A DNA stretch of 64,000 nt, taken from positions 18,501-82,500 of the forward strand of contig JAPMOS010000042.1 of assembly GCA_027972325.1 (NCBI GenBank), read 5' to 3'. Source of the stretch: Paratrimastix pyriformis. Taxonomy: Eukaryota; Preaxostyla; Paratrimastigidae. The position numbers and the translations under genes are program-made. Shown piece after piece: positions 11,881 to 22,745 of the stretch (position 1 is the first letter of the stretch; each line of letters starts with the position of its first letter). The notes below the pieces were generated by a model. That model was not told the DNA's origin, ran no database searches, and was given only the letters and a program-made list of their open reading frames with translations.

Positions 11881-12881
11881 CCTGAGCCTGAGCCCGACCC
11901 GACTCAGAACCCCTCGGGGCGCTGCTGGTCTGGCGGCTTGCTGCCTCTCTTCCGACCGCGCACCCCCGCGATCGGTGGGCTGCTGCTTCGAGAGGTTCTC
12001 TTGCGTTCCGTTCCCTTCCGTTCCCTTCGGTTCTCTTCTTCTTCCTTTTGCGTTTTCTTTCTTTTGCGTTTTCTTTTCCCTCATTTCCCTCATTTCCCCC
12101 ATCCATCCATCCACTCATTTATTGGGACTCCACGAATCCCCCCCTGCCTTGGCGGCTTGCCCAGCGCTTGCCTCTTTGGCAGGTTCATCTTGTGACTCCT
12201 CCCTCCATCCCTCCCTCCCTCCCCCTCCCCCCTCCCCCTCCCCCCGAACCATCCATCCCCCATCCACCCATCCACCCATCCACCGTGTCTCAGTGCGCGC
12301 AGGCGCAAATCCATCTGTCTGCGCGTGTTGTCCTCTTTGTGTGTGCGTGTGTCCCCGTGTCCCGGTGTGTCCCCGTGTCCCGGTGTGTCCCCGTGTCCCG
12401 GTGTGTCCCCGTGTCCCGGTGTGTCCCTGTCCGAGTGTACGCGCGACTGTGTTGTGTGTGTGCGTGCGCGAGTGTGCCCGTACCCTCGGACGTGCTTGCT
12501 TGCATATTTGCCTGGGTCATTTCGGTCTGCCTGCCTGCGGCGTGGTGAGTGGATCGAGGCGGAGCTTTTCTTCATCGAAGATCCAGGCCCGCCTCTCCGC
12601 CTCTCCCCACGTGCAAGTTCTCTTATTCTTTGTTGCGTTTCTCTCATGTGACTGCGTCCTGTGCGTCGACAAAAGAAAAAAGCGTTTAGGGACCTCGGTG
12701 TGATTACCGGGAAACAAGAAAGAAATCAAGTGATGCTTCGGAGGAGCAGATGAGCGACGAAGGAGACGACTTGCACCGAGTTCCGTTCGATACGGGAAAG
12801 GGTGCTGCCTGTTGTCTCACTTTGCCTGGGGATCTCCCTCGCCCAAAAGGAGATAGAGACCGCTCTTCGCCTTTCTCCATC
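11881..12881. repeat. Intergenic low-complexity region with an 18-bp array
   Basis: No gene is supported. Pyrimidine-rich tracts (12000-12290) precede about four copies of CGTGTCCCGGTGTGTCCC at about 12355-12425 and GT-rich sequence to 12480. The last 200 bp before IMP3 are more complex and probably hold its promoter. Confidence 0.6.
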
Positions 12882-13535
12882 ATGCGTGTGCTCAAGCACC
12901 ACGAGCAGAAGCTCCTCAAGAAAGTCAAGTTTCCATCGCAATGGAACAAAGACTCTTACATTCATGAAGTCACGATTATGAGGAAGTACCACATCCAGAA
13001 TCGGGAAGACTACCACAAATACAATAAGCTGTGCGGGGCGATCACAAAGTTGGTCGCTCGCTTGCGAAAGTTACCCGAAAACGATCCGTTCCGGATCGAA
13101 ATGACGGATAAGCTCCTCGAAAAGCTGTCTGCCTCTCTGCCGGCTCATTCCACCTTACCCACTCCTCCCCAAAGCTATAACATGGGCCTTTTGAAAACGA
13201 AGAAGTCTCTCGCTCAAATCGATCGGATTGCAGCGTCCAAGTTTTGTAGGTCCGTTTTTTCCACCCGACGTCCCCACCATCTCCTCCCCCTCCCCCGAAA
13301 CAGGAGACGACTCCCGGTTGTCTTGGTTCGGTTGCACATGGCCGAGACCATGAAGGAGGCTGTCACGTTTGTTGAGCAGGGCCAAGTGCGGGTCGGACCT
13401 GAGATCATCACGGATCCCGCCTACCTGGTGACGCGGGGCATGGAAGACTTTGTCACCTGGAGTGACACCTCGAAGATGCGCCGTAAGGTTATGGCCTACA
13501 ACAACGAGCTCGATGACTTCGACCTCCTCGGTTGA
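12882..13535 (+). CDS. IMP3: U3 snoRNP protein IMP3
   Basis: The S4-domain protein of the small-subunit processome, acting in the nucleolus, where it promotes pairing of U3 snoRNA with pre-rRNA. Spliced length is 183 residues, close to the family's usual 184. Conserved blocks are visible: HEQKLLKKVKF, REDYHKYNKLCGAITKL, RRRLPVVLVRLHMAE, then the S4 signature EAVTFVEQGQVRVGPEIITD and RGMEDFVTWSD, ending NNELDDFDLLG. Two tiny introns, 13127-13174 (48 nt, GTCTG) and 13250-13303 (54 nt, GTCCG), restore phase exactly. The start MRVLKHHEQ at 12882 matches the usual IMP3 N-terminus; the longer in-frame ORF upstream is not conserved. Confidence 0.96.
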   Translation: MRVLKHHEQKLLKKVKFPSQWNKDSYIHEVTIMRKYHIQNREDYHKYNKLCGAITKLVARLRKLPENDPFRIEMTDKLLEKLSASLPAHSTLPTPPQSYNMGLLKTKKSLAQIDRIAASKFCRSVFSTRRPHHLLPLPRNRRRLPVVLVRLHMAETMKEAVTFVEQGQVRVGPEIITDPAYLVTRGMEDFVTWSDTSKMRRKVMAYNNELDDFDLLG

Positions 13536-13939
13536 GCGACGGGGCACGTTTCCTCCCGTTCTTTCTGCCCGCCCTCCCGACCTGGCCCTCTTGTCCATGC
13601 CCGCTTTCATTTATCGCTTCTTGAAGAGATTCTCCGAGGCTTCAGCCTCTCCCTTTTGAAAGCTCGGTCCGTTGGCTGGAGGCTGGAGAGGGGGAGCGGA
13701 GGAGGGGAGGGGGAAGCACGGCCAAACGAAACGCCACCACCCAAGGGAGGAACAACAACGCTGATGGGACTTTTGGAGCGATCGGTGGTGGGTTGGTGCG
13801 CTGTGCGTGTGGGTGCATGCATGCTCGTGGGTGAGTGCGGGCCGGTCTGCGTGCGTGGTGTGAGTGATGAGAACGGGCCGGAATGCAAATACCGTTTGTT
13901 TATCGTTTTCTGGGCCCGCGCGGCGGCCCGGTTGGTCAA
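13536..13939. other. Convergent intergenic region
   Basis: Lies between the stop codons of IMP3 (+) and the unrecognised minus gene. No gene, RNA or clear repeat is seen; it probably holds two 3' UTRs. Confidence 0.4.
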
Positions 13940-14598
13940 CTACATTCCGCGGCGGCCAAGGATGAGGTGATGGGGGTGCAGGTGGGTCGGCAGCAGCCGG
14001 CGCAGGGTCTGCTCGACCAGGTCGCACTCGTGGGCCGTGGCCGGGCCGGCCGCCCAGTCGTCACCCCCGGGGGGCTGCGGCAGGCCCGGTGCCGCCAGGG
14101 CCCGCTGGGCCAGGGCCCGCAGCAGCTCCAGGGCATGCCGCACCGCTTGCAGCGACGCGGCCGACGAGAGGGTCGGCAGGGCCCCCAGCCAGAAGAGGAG
14201 CCCAACCCGGGCGGCCGAAGACTACACAACCACAAAAAAGCAAAAAGAACAGATGGAGCTGAGGGGGCGGAGGGACGACGAAGCGCGAACGATCTTTCTG
14301 AATTAACTTTTATATATCTGGCCTGCTGGCTCGGGGGCTTTGGAACGAGATGGGAGAGAGAGCCGGCGCTTGTCGGAAGGTGGGAAGGCTTGCCCTTGCC
14401 CAGACCACCTTCTAGACGAACGAAACTAAGAAATACCCTTGGCCAAATCGGGTTTCCGTGGGTCCAAGGTGTTGTGACCTGGCTCCCAAGCGAGAGGACG
14501 AGTCGACGTCTCCAGCGGGAACGTGCCCATAGAAAACCAATTCCAAAATTCCTTCCAGGTCTTCGGCCTTTGAGGTCTCGATGTGACCGGAACTTCAT
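13940..14598 (-). CDS. Unrecognised protein, probably several exons
   Basis: The last exon (about 14229 to 13940) reads VGLLFWLGALPTLSSAASLQ, then VRHALELLRALAQRALAAPG and ECDLVEQTLRRLLPTHLHPH before stop. It looks helical and leucine-rich. It can be joined in phase to an exon ending SQQARYIK, through an intron with a GTTAATTC donor and a TGTAG acceptor. The proposed start (MKFRSHRDLKG, ATG at 14598) lies only 16 bases from the ATG of the divergent gene. No family was recognised, and the upstream exons are uncertain. Confidence 0.35.
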
Positions 14599-14614
14599 CC
14601 CATCTCTAGGAGAA

Positions 14615-15900
14615 ATGCCCAGAAAATCCTTAGTCCAATTATTTGCCAACCTCTTTTTGTCCAACCCCAGCACAGCCGGCTTTGACAATAACATGATTCT
14701 GACCCGCCGAGACACGGACTATGTCGCCGTCGCAGATTTCAAAGATATCTTTCGCAAGTGGGCTCAAGAAAACACTAAAACTGCCGAAGATCAAGAAGAG
14801 GTCAAGCGGGTTCTCCTTCACTTTCCATCAAAGGAGTTCGGCACTTTACTGAACAAAAAGAAACTCGGTGGTGTCTGGCACTTTACACGGACTCTGACAG
14901 CGGGCGAGCATTCCGAGACCGATGGTCCGACCACATCGTGTTTTTTCCCCTCATTATCTTTTCATCAATAAAAGCCCGCGAATGTCGGGGACGCATTCTG
15001 AAGAGGCTCCGCACTCGCTCTCCGGATCGGACCTCCCTCTTGATTCCCCCTGCTGGAGAGGTGGGAATGCGGGTGGAGGTGCCCGAACCCACCCGGCCCT
15101 GCTGCCCCTCGTGCGCCGCTGGGGCCACGGCGCTGCACAACATGCCCTCGCCCTGCTTCCAGATCGGCTCGCCCATGTCCTCCTTCACCCAAGTCCACAA
15201 CCGGCGGCACAGCATTACCCCACCCCTGCAGCCGGCGTCTCCTCCGCCCCCGCCCGCCTCGTGCAGCATCAGCGGCACCGGCGCCTCATGCTTTGCCCCC
15301 ATGGCCATGGCTGCCGGGACTGCTCCCGCAACCGCAAAAGCGCAGCAGCAGCAGCAGCAGCAGCAGCCAGCCATGGGCGGGGTCTCGCTGCCCCTGGTGC
15401 TTGCTGGCCTGGCCTTCGCCGCGGCCCCACCCCGGGACCCGGCCGCCCTGGTCCTCTCGCTGCTCGTGCGGGCCTTGCTCGCCCCCCAGCCCGACGAGCC
15501 AGCGGCCTCACCGGCTCCGGCTTCCACCCGAGCGCCCCCGTCCATGCCCTCCGCCGACTCGGTGGCGGGCCTCGGTCCCGCGGTGGTGCAGCCCCGCCCC
15601 ATCGCCGCCACGGCCGCCGGGCTTCCCATTTGCTGCTATGCCGCCCCAAAGGCAGCCCCCACGCCGGCTCCCACATCGCCGCCAATGTCGTCGTCCTCGC
15701 CTGCACCCTCGCCCGCACGCTTGCCCTCGCCTGCACCCTCGCCATCGCCATCGCCATCGCCCTCGCCCTCGCCTTTACACACGCCCCCTCTGGTGCCTCA
15801 GCAGGCCCCTACCCAGCCGCCCCCACCCCCGCCTGCCCACCTGAATCTGCAACCGGCGCCTGTGGGCACCCAGTATTTGCAGGCTATCATGAGCCATTGA
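14615..15900 (+). CDS. Unrecognised protein with Pro/Ala/Ser/Gln-rich C-terminus
   Basis: Two exons joined by a 50-nt intron at 14925-14974 (GTCCGACC...AAAAG) that keeps phase (ETD-A-RECRGR). The N-terminal ~105 residues are ordered in composition (MPRKSLVQLFANLFLSNPST, DFKDIFRKWAQENTKTAEDQ, EVKRVLLHFPSKEFGTLL, GVWHFTRTL). A basic segment RECRGRILKRLRTR follows, then about 280 residues rich in P, A, S and Q with a QQQQQQQQ run and a PSPSPS run, ending LQAIMSH. This resembles a regulatory protein with a small N-terminal domain and a disordered tail, but no family was identified. Confidence 0.55.
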
Positions 15901-16343
15901 GTCGCGCCCCTCGGTCGACGCCCGGATTGGTGCAGCTTCGCATGCCACTCTTTTTTTTTCTTCGCTTCTCTTTCTTTTGCAGGGCCCTTAGGTTTGTTCG
16001 GGGTCGCGTTGTTGGGTCCTTCCTGTGCGTACATCCAGCTCCGATTACGTTTGTTGCCCCCCTCCCTCACCTCTCCCCATATTTGGGTCAGTTGTCCTCA
16101 GTTGCCCACTGTCACCACTGTGAACTGTCCTTGTCTCGTGTGGCCTTGCGCCCGATTATTTCTCCTTGATAGTTTGTTTCTTTCCAACTCTTTCTGTTTT
16201 GTATTCTCTTGGTTGTTATTCCTCTATTCCTCTGTCTTCTCTACCGTCGCGAGAATGAACGCGGTTGAAACAAAAAAACGCACACCGACTCTCAGGGGCG
16301 TGGGCGGCTCTTCTCCGACTCCTCAACTCGTCAACAAGACCAG
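15901..16343. other. Intergenic, no gene seen
   Basis: T-rich sequence between two same-strand genes; likely 3' UTR plus promoter. Nothing else is recognisable. Confidence 0.4.
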
Positions 16344-19300
16344 ATGGCCCAGCCGCAGGCCAGCCAACTGGATTCCTTAAGGAGACGCCCAGATCAATGG
16401 GACTGGCCAAGTGTTCGCTCTTCTTCCCTGAGACCCCTGATCTTGGAGAAGGGCACCTTACTCTTTCCAAATACCACTGAGAGTCAATGCTCGCATGGGT
16501 ATATCATCACAAGTGGTCAAGTGAGTGCCGTTTGTTGTGGCTGCGCAGACGTTTCGATGGTCTGGAACAACCCATTTTGATCAGCTGATGGATCTCCTGC
16601 TGGCTTTTGGCGGTTTTTTTCTCGACTGGGCTTTTAGCCGTTGCTGCCCCTTTCCGTAGGCTCGGTCATTGGAGACCTAGCCACTCTCGGTCGCACTGCT
16701 CCACCCCGCACGGAGCGGTTTACCTGCTCGACGCCGGTCAGCTGCATGACCTTCACCGGGAAGGATGTCGAGGCGGCCTGCGCCCACATTCCGCACCTCT
16801 TCACGATCATCTGTGCACTCTCGGGCAACTTCGCCGAGTCGTTCTACGCGCTGCTGCCCTACCTGCGGGCCCTGCCCACCGGCGAGGTGCAGTCCAACGC
16901 CGACCGCGCCCCGGCCCTCACGGCTGCCCCCTCGGTCTGTCACTCCCGCCCCCGGCCCTCCCGGATGCCCCCTCGTCCCGCCAATGGCACGGCTTTGCTC
17001 TGACCGGCCGATGGCACGGCTTTGCTCTGACCGGCCGATGGCACGGCTTTGCTCTGACCGGCCGATGGCACGGCTTTGCTCTGACCGGCCAATGGCACGG
17101 CTCCTGCGGCGATCACCGGGGCTCTCACCGCCTGCTCCTCCCCTTCCCCGGCCGTTCCCTCCCCCCCTTCCCCGGCCGTTCCCTCCCCCCCTTCCCCGAT
17201 CGCCGCTAACCCCCTTCCCTCGGCAGGAGCTTCAAGGGCGCACAATTGCCTCGTACGCCCTGCAAGCGTGCCTCGCTGCGACGGGTGGGGGCGGCGAGGG
17301 ATCCTCCCCCAGGCCGGGGCTCAGCCTTACGGCGGACGATGTCTGCGCCGCCCTCCGGCGGGCCCTCGAGCCGGGCCAGCTGCCGCCCTGGGTGCGCGAG
17401 ATCCTCGAGCGCCTCAAGGAGCGCGTCCTGCTCTACTGCGGTCCGCGCCCACACGGCCCCCCACACGGCCCCCACACGGCCCCCCACGGCCCCCACACGG
17501 CCCCCACACGGCCCCACACGGCCCCCACACGGCCCCCACACGGCCCCCCACACGGCCCCCCACACGGCCCCCACACGGCCCCCCACACGGCCCCCCCACG
17601 GCCCCACGGCCCCCCCCAATCCTCACACGGCCACCATTCCGAAGGGGGCTCCCATCTTTCGTCTGCCTCCGACGCCCTGCCGCCGCTCGTTGTGGGGGAG
17701 CTGCCCCCATGCCGACCTTCATCATTCCATGCCGACCTTCATCATACTATGCCGAACCCTCATCATACCATGCCGACCTTCATCATACCATGCCGACCTT
17801 CATCATACCATGCCGAACCCTCATCATACCATGCCGAACCCTCATCATACCATGCCGAACCCTCATCATACCATGCCGACCTTCATCATACCATGCCGAC
17901 CCTCTGCTGGGGGGCGCGGCCTGCTGCCCAGTGAGCGCCCTGGCGACCATATGCCCCTCATGTGCTGCTGCCCCTCATGCCTCACCCTCATCACCCTCAT
18001 CACCCTCATCACCCTCATCACCCTCATCACCCTCACCACCCTCACCACCCTCACCACCCTGCCCAGTGAGCGCCCTGGCGACCAGCTCGAGCGGCTCTGG
18101 GTCGCTGGCCTCGCCGCCCCCTCCGGGGCCCAGCAGCACCCTGTCGCCCGTGGCCTCGGCCTCCTCGCTGCTGCCCGTCCTGTCGGCCTCCTCGCTGCCG
18201 CCCGTCCTGTCGGCCTCCTCGTCGGCCTCGTCGCTCTTCCCCGGCACGGCCACGGCCAGCCCCTCGCCCGCACCCTCGCCCGCCCCGCCCCGCCCCCTCG
18301 AGACGGGGCTCTTCCTGCACACGGCCGCCTCGGCTGCGGCGGTGCTCTCGCCCCCCGTGGGCCCCCTGCCCCCGCCCCGGGAGCGGGAGGTCGGCCCCCT
18401 GGGCGCCTTGGCCCCCCTGGACCCCACCAGCGGCGGCTCGGTGGGGCTCGGCGGCCCCGACCGGCCCTGCTGCCGCGCCGCTGCTTCCGATCCCGATCCC
18501 GCACCCGCGCCCGCACCCGCACCCGCACCCGCACCCGCCCCAGCGCCCGTGCCCGTGCCCGTGCCCGTGCCCCCTCCAGCGCCAGCGCCCGCCCCAGCGC
18601 CCGCACCCGCCCCCGCGCCCGCTCCCATTCCGCCCCCTGGTCCCGACCCTGCTGCTCCCGATGCTGCTCCCGATGTTGCTGCCGGGTCAGCAACCCCTCC
18701 GCTCCCGCTCCCGCCCCCGCTTCCGCTCCCGCCCACCTCATGCCTGCAACAGCCTCAGCCGCGCTCGCAGCCGCCCCCTGCATCGCCCGAGGCATCACCA
18801 AAGGCATCACCCGAGGCATCACCAAAGGCATCACCCGAGGCCGAGCCCGAGGCCGAGCCCGAGGCCGAGCCCCTCGAGGGGCGCCCCCAGCCCCAGCAGC
18901 CGATTGCCGATGAGCGCCCCCAGCAGCCGCAGCCCGCCCGCACGGAGGCGCCTCAGTCGCGCCCCAAGGCGCCCGGCCAGCCGGCAGCCGCCGCCGCCGA
19001 CCGGGTGGGCGCCGACCCTCAGCGAGGGCGGGCCTCCTCGGCGGGCGACATCACGGCCGTCGCCCCGCGGCCCAAGCAGCCCGCCGCCAAGCGGTCGCCC
19101 GTCCTGGTCGCCCCCAGGCCCAGGCGCCGCGTCACCCACTCCCAGGTCGGTGCAGGGGCAGACCCCAGCCAGAGCCAGCGGCCACAGGGCCACGCCGCGC
19201 ACGAGCGCAGCCCCTCGGCATTGGCAAGCGGATGCTCACCCGACCGTGTGGGCACTGTGTGGGTGGGCACTGTGTGGGGTGGGTGGGTGGTGGTCCGTCC

Positions 19301-22300
19301 TTGGTGTGGGTGCCCTGGATGGGCTGTTGACCGTCGTCCGTGTGGGGGCCCATGTCCCCGTGGCAGACGATCCTGTGCCTCTCGGCGACCTTCCCCGCCC
19401 CGAGCGCCTCCCCGCCGCCCACGCCCTGCTCGCCCCCGCCCGCCCCGGCCACGCCGCTCTTCGACCCGCCCACGGCCAGCTCGCCCTCGCCCTCGGCGGC
19501 CCTGGAGCCCCACCACCGGTGGCGCCGCATGTGCCGCTACAACGAGCTGCCCTCGGCGCCCCTCTCGTGGAGCTACGACGTGCGGGTGGAGGTCGAGCCG
19601 GTCGGCGGGCTGGCCGAGGTGGTGCTGGGCGTCCTCGAGACGGTCGGCCTGGTCGAGCGGTTCGCCCTCGACCCGGCCCGACTGGCCCGCTTCGTCGAGC
19701 GCCTCTTCGCCCAGTACCGCCCCAACCCCTATGTCCGCATGCCCACTGCCACTGCCAGCCAGTACCGCCCCAACCCCTATGTCCGCATGCCCACTGCCAC
19801 TGCCAGCCAGTACCGCCCCAACCCCTATGTCCGCATGCCCACTGCCACCAGTACCGCCCCAACCCCGATGTTCTCATGATGATTGGGAGGCCCGCACCAC
19901 CACCACCACCACCATCATCATCATCATCCAATCATCATCACCACCACCATCATTCCCAATCATCATCATCATCACCATCATCATCATCACCACCACCACC
20001 ATCGTGGGCAGCACGACGCCCACCACGCTGTGGAGGTCTTCCTGGGCTGTGCCTGGATGGTGGTCAACGGGCGCATGTGCGGCCGGGTCCTCGAGTGGGC
20101 CGAGGTGCTCGGCCTCCTGCTGGCCGCCGTAGGCCACGACGCCGGTCACGGGGGTCCGCCCCCCAGCTGCCTTTGTTACCCCCCCACCCACCGGCTCGCG
20201 CCCTCCCCTCCCTCCCCCCTCCCTCCCCCCCCATCGGCTCACCTCACCTGCCATTGGCTCACCTCACCTCCCATCGGCTCACCTCACCTCCCATCGGCTC
20301 ACCTCACCTCCCATCGGCTCACCTCACCTCCCATCGGCTCACCTCACCTCCCATCGGCTCCCCCCTGGCGCGGGCGTGTGGGCGTGTGGGCGTGTGGGCG
20401 TGTGGGCGGGCGGGTCCGCTGCAGGGACCAACAACGAGTTCGAGGTGTCTACGGGGACGGCCCTGGCTGCCCGGTACGGGGGCAGCTCGGTGCTGGAGCA
20501 GCACCACCTGGAGCGGACCCTGGAGGCCCTGCAGGCCACCCAGCTGATCGGCCACCTGGAGGCCCCCACCCAGGAGCTCGTCCGGGCGGCCATCCGCGAG
20601 GCCATCCTGGCCACCGACATGGCACGCCACTTCGAGGTCGGCCCCGCTCTGCCCCGCCACCCCCCACCCCCCACCCCCTCCCTCGGCTGGTGTTCGTTGC
20701 TCTGGCCGGCTGTGTTGGGCTGGTGAGCCCGGCTCCGCCTCGGCCCCTCGCGCTCACCGCGGGGGCTTCGGGTCTGGGGTCTGATCGGGGCCTGGGTTTG
20801 GCGGGGTCTGTGTCTGATCGGGGCCTGGGTTTGGCGGGGTCTGTGTCTGATCGGGGCCTGGGCTTGGCGGGGTCTGGGCAGCTGATCCGGAACGCGGAGT
20901 ATCTGGGGGACGTCTTCGACCGGCCCCTGGCCGAGAGCAGCCCCCTCCAGCGGCGCCTGCTCATCAGCCTGCTCATCAAGGCGGCCGACGTCTCCAACCC
21001 CAGTCCGCCAGCCCCTCGCCTGGCCGCCCCTCGCCTGGCCGCCCCTGGCAGCCCTTGCCCTTGCCCCTGCCCCTCCTGCCCTTGCCCTTGCCTTGCTGCC
21101 CCTCCCCTCGCCTTGCCCCCCATCCCGGCCCCGTGCGACGACCTTCACTGGTGCCCCCCTTCCCTTCCCTTCTGCTGCACACGCGGACCCCTCGCCCCGA
21201 TCCTGCCGCCTGTGGGGCTGGTCGGCTGGTGCGCAGCGCGGCCCTTCCCGCAGGCGCTCGACTCGGCGGTTCGCTGCCTGGCCGAGTTCACGGCCCAGGG
21301 CGACCGGGAGAAGACCCTGGGTCTCAAGGTGCCCCCGCTCCGTGACCGGGCCCTGCTGGAGCCCGTCAAGGCCCAGCTCGACTTCATCGCCTTCATCGTC
21401 AAGGTCCCGCCCCAGCCCCCCCCGCCCCCGCCAGTCGACCCGCCCGCCAGCCTCCACACAGGCGCACCCACAGAGGAACAGCCGCATGGCCGACCCTCTG
21501 TGTGCACCGACCCTCGGCATCTCACCGCATGGCGTCCCCTGATGGGCCTTTGTTCGGGCTCTGGGTCGGGTGATGGTGTTGGTGCCCTCCCTCTCCCCTC
21601 GGCCTCCCCTCGCCCCCCCCTCGGCCCCCCCCCCCCCAGCTGTTTGTCATCATGAGCCGCGGCTTCCGGTCTTCCCTCACCATGCCCTCTCACCCCTCGG
21701 CCCCCCCTCGGCCTCCCCCAGCCGCTGTTTGTCATCATGAGCCGCAGCTTCCCGGTCTTCCTGCTCTGCCTGCGGACCCTCAACCACAACGTGCGCAACT
21801 ACAAGCAGCACGGGCCCCTCGCCCGCTGCCTGGCCGCCGGCCGCGACCAGCCGGCCCTCGTCCAGGAGGCCCTCGCTCAGGTCGGCCCACATGCCCCACA
21901 TGCCCACCCCATGCCCCCGCCACGGATGCCCTGTCCCCCTCCCCCCCCCCCCCCCCCCCCCCCCCAGCCCCTGCACTCCGCCGGGTGCCCTTCGCATGCT
22001 TGGGCCCCCACCTCCATCCCGCCCACCCCTGTGCCGCCCCCTTCCCTTCCGCCTTCCCTTCCCTTCCCGCTCATCCTCACGCTCACGCTCACGCTCACGC
22101 TCATGCTCATGCTCATGCTCACGCTCACGCTCCGCCTGGGCCTCGGCGGCGTCCAGTGGGCAGCCCTGCAGCTGCAGGAAGGTGGCCTGCTGTCGGCCTC
22201 GTCCTCCTTCAAGCGGCTCCCCCGGCTGGTCTCGGCCCCCTGTGGCCCCACCCAGCGGCCGGGCCCCAGCCAGCGCCACCCCGCCCAGCCCCCACCCGCG

Positions 22301-22485
22301 GCCGGGCCCCTGCCTCCCCATCCCCCAGCCAGCGCCGCCCGGTCCCGCCCACCAGCGCCGCCTCCATCGGGGCTGCCGCTCCTGCTGGCCCCGGCCCGGA
22401 CCCGCCTCCACTCGTCGGGGCTGGTGGGCATCGGGCCGGGGGCGCCCCTCCCGCCTCGCCGCGGCCGCCCGCTCCGGCCACCTGA
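16344..22485 (+). CDS. CNBD plus class I cyclic-nucleotide phosphodiesterase
   Basis: Exons 16344-16520 and 16638-about 16935 form a cyclic-nucleotide-binding domain: GYIITSGQ, then SVIGDLATLGRTAPPRTERF, a phosphate-cassette-like segment with Asp for the usual Glu and an Arg retained, then CMTFTGKDVE. A helical exon (about 17225-17440) and a long Pro/Ala/Ser linker (about 18070-19145) follow. The PDE catalytic domain spans exons from about 19366 to 21878: QYRPNPY joined to HDAHHAVEVF (family HNxxHA), AAVGHDAGHGG (HDxxHxG), TNNEFEVSTGTALA, AILATDMARHFE, LLIKAADVSNP-T-RPF (metal Asp), and AQLDFIAFIV with the expected Gln. All metal-site motifs are present, so hydrolysis of cAMP or cGMP is likely, with allosteric control by the CNBD inferred. 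The C-terminal exon is unresolved; 22485 is one candidate stop. Confidence 0.8.
16982..17105. repeat. 22-23-bp tandem repeat in a PDE intron
   Basis: About five copies of a unit containing CGATGGCACGGCTTTGCTCT within the second intron of the phosphodiesterase gene. Confidence 0.9.
17450..18062. repeat. Composite repeat-filled PDE intron
   Basis: Three arrays follow each other: CACGGCCCC units of 10-12 bp (17450-17620), about nine copies of CATGCCGACCTTCATCATAC (17707-17900), and CTCATCACC units (17975-18060). The intron opens GTCCG near 17441. Confidence 0.85.
19712..19880 (+). repeat. 48-bp tandem copies of a PDE exon end and its donor site
   Basis: The segment CAGTACCGCCCCAACCCCTA plus TGTCCGCATGCCCACTGCCA occurs three times, with a diverged fourth copy. 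Each copy reproduces the last codons of the exon (QYRPNPY) and a GTCCG donor. The true acceptor is CAG before CAC at 20012 (HDAHHA). Confidence 0.85.
20228..20365. repeat. 20-bp tandem repeat in a PDE intron
   Basis: About six copies of CTCACCTCACCTCCCATCGG, followed by GTGTGGGC units to about 20410, inside the intron that separates GHGG from TNNEFEV. Confidence 0.9.
20785..20882. repeat. 33-bp tandem repeat in a PDE intron
   Basis: Three copies of a unit containing GGGGCCTGGGTTTGGCGGGG directly precede the acceptor at about 20880. Confidence 0.85.
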
Positions 22486-22713
22486 AAACACCCCGGCCCT
22501 CCGCCCTCCCGGCCCCCGCTCCAGCCCTCCCCGCCCTCCCCGCCCTCGGGGCCATCGGCAATCCCCGGCCCCGCACATTCCATCCCGGCCCCCCGCATAT
22601 TCCATCCCGGCCCCGCATATTCCATCCCGGCCCCGCCTCCCGCTCCATCGGAGCCGACGAGAAGGCAAGCTCGTTCGTGCCCCCGCCCGCCCGCCCGCCC
22701 GCCCGCCCGCCCG

Positions 22714-22745
<32 letters not shown>

